From Thermogemmata fonticola (GTDB lineage Bacteria; Planctomycetota; Planctomycetia; Gemmatales; Gemmataceae), in contig NZ_JACEFB010000007.1 in NCBI RefSeq assembly GCF_013694095.1, forward strand, positions 124,001 to 188,000: a DNA stretch of 64,000 nt, written 5' to 3'. Below are positions 63,669-64,000 of the stretch, piece by piece. Position 1 is the stretch's first letter. The number at the start of each line of letters is the position of its first letter. Position numbers and translations under genes: made by a program. Below the pieces are notes generated by a model that was not told the origin of the DNA, did not search any database, and saw nothing but the letters and a program-made list of their open reading frames with translations.

Positions 63669-64000
63669 GCTCTCCTTCTCCTCACGGTTTGCTTTCACGG
63701 ATTGTTGTAGGAACCGCTGTCCTCCGGCTCCACCGCCCGCCTTCCACCCTGGCTCGCTTGCTGCCCCCGTTTTCCTGGACCATCTGGGCAACATTTAATC
63801 CTGCCGCCATTTAATCCTGCCGCCGCTGGGGCGGGGCGTGGTGTTTTTCCCTGGCGAAGCCGATCGGGGCGGGGAGGCGGTTTTGGCAACGTGGACGCTG
63901 GCCTCGGCGGAGAAAGGACAAGTGCGGATTCAGGGGGTGTAGGTTTGCCACCACCGCAGCCAGGGGTGAAGTCCCGGCGTTCGCTGCGTGGAGCGCACGG
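63669..64000. other. Gene-free right edge
   Basis: About 330 bases with no supported complete gene. At the very edge, a minus-strand frame ending with TGA at 63930-63932 reads HPWLRWWQTYTP, which could be the tail of a gene that continues beyond the window. It is too short to call. Confidence 0.4.

Overview
The window looks like chromosomal DNA of a planctomycete, most likely a GC-rich, Gemmataceae-type member. The evidence is family content: two DUF1559 proteins with a pilin-like N-terminus and a C-terminal H-x9-DG motif, two DUF1501 proteins, a large cytochrome/DUF1549/DUF1553 protein, NtrC-type regulators, and many secreted proteins with no clear function. There are no rRNA or tRNA genes, insertion sequences or CRISPR arrays that I can see. 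Gene starts below were moved to the best ribosome binding site where the longest open frame was clearly too long.

Layout. 1-4.5 kb: a secreted protein, a DUF1559 protein, a class I/II aminotransferase and a conserved unknown. 4.9-10.2 kb: trehalose-6-phosphate synthase, then a histidine kinase/NtrC regulator pair preceded by two sets of 22-bp-phased direct repeats. 10.2-18.7 kb: an RRM RNA-binding protein with a long leader, translation initiation factor IF-1, an FAD-dependent oxidoreductase, a secreted phosphoesterase, a voltage-gated-type K+ channel with a natural His7 tract, a second DUF1559 protein and a small lipoprotein. 18.7-25.2 kb: a large hybrid histidine kinase, an internally duplicated secreted protein, and a DUF1501 protein with a coupled small membrane protein. 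25.4-31.2 kb: parB with two parS-like sites in identical 40-bp repeats just upstream, a PseG-like glycosyltransferase-fold protein, a Nif3-like protein and a glycerophosphodiester phosphodiesterase.

31.5-43.0 kb is one long minus-strand block that runs, in transcription order, adaptor lipoprotein, RND permease, second RND permease, NhaA antiporter and an NtrC-type regulator. This resembles an efflux and ion-homeostasis unit with an MdtABC-like one-adaptor/two-pump layout. 43.1-46.8 kb is the accessory part: a KTSC-domain protein of unknown function, a 4-bp-overlapping acidic partner, and the C-terminal remnant of a phage large terminase, so probably a decayed prophage or cargo island. 46.8-51.0 kb is the usual planctomycete pair of DUF1501 and PSCyt1/DUF1549/DUF1553 proteins, followed by a HicBA toxin-antitoxin pair. 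52.6-54.4 kb holds an unknown protein and a secreted beta-propeller protein.

54.7-58.7 kb holds two adjacent, membrane-associated, dynamin-like GTPase candidates. Their nucleotide-binding motifs are degenerate in complementary ways, and this is the best candidate for an undescribed two-component machine. The window closes with a small amino-acid-kinase-fold protein, an orphan peptide-binding protein fused to a long helical N-terminal region, and an alanine-glyoxylate-type aminotransferase.
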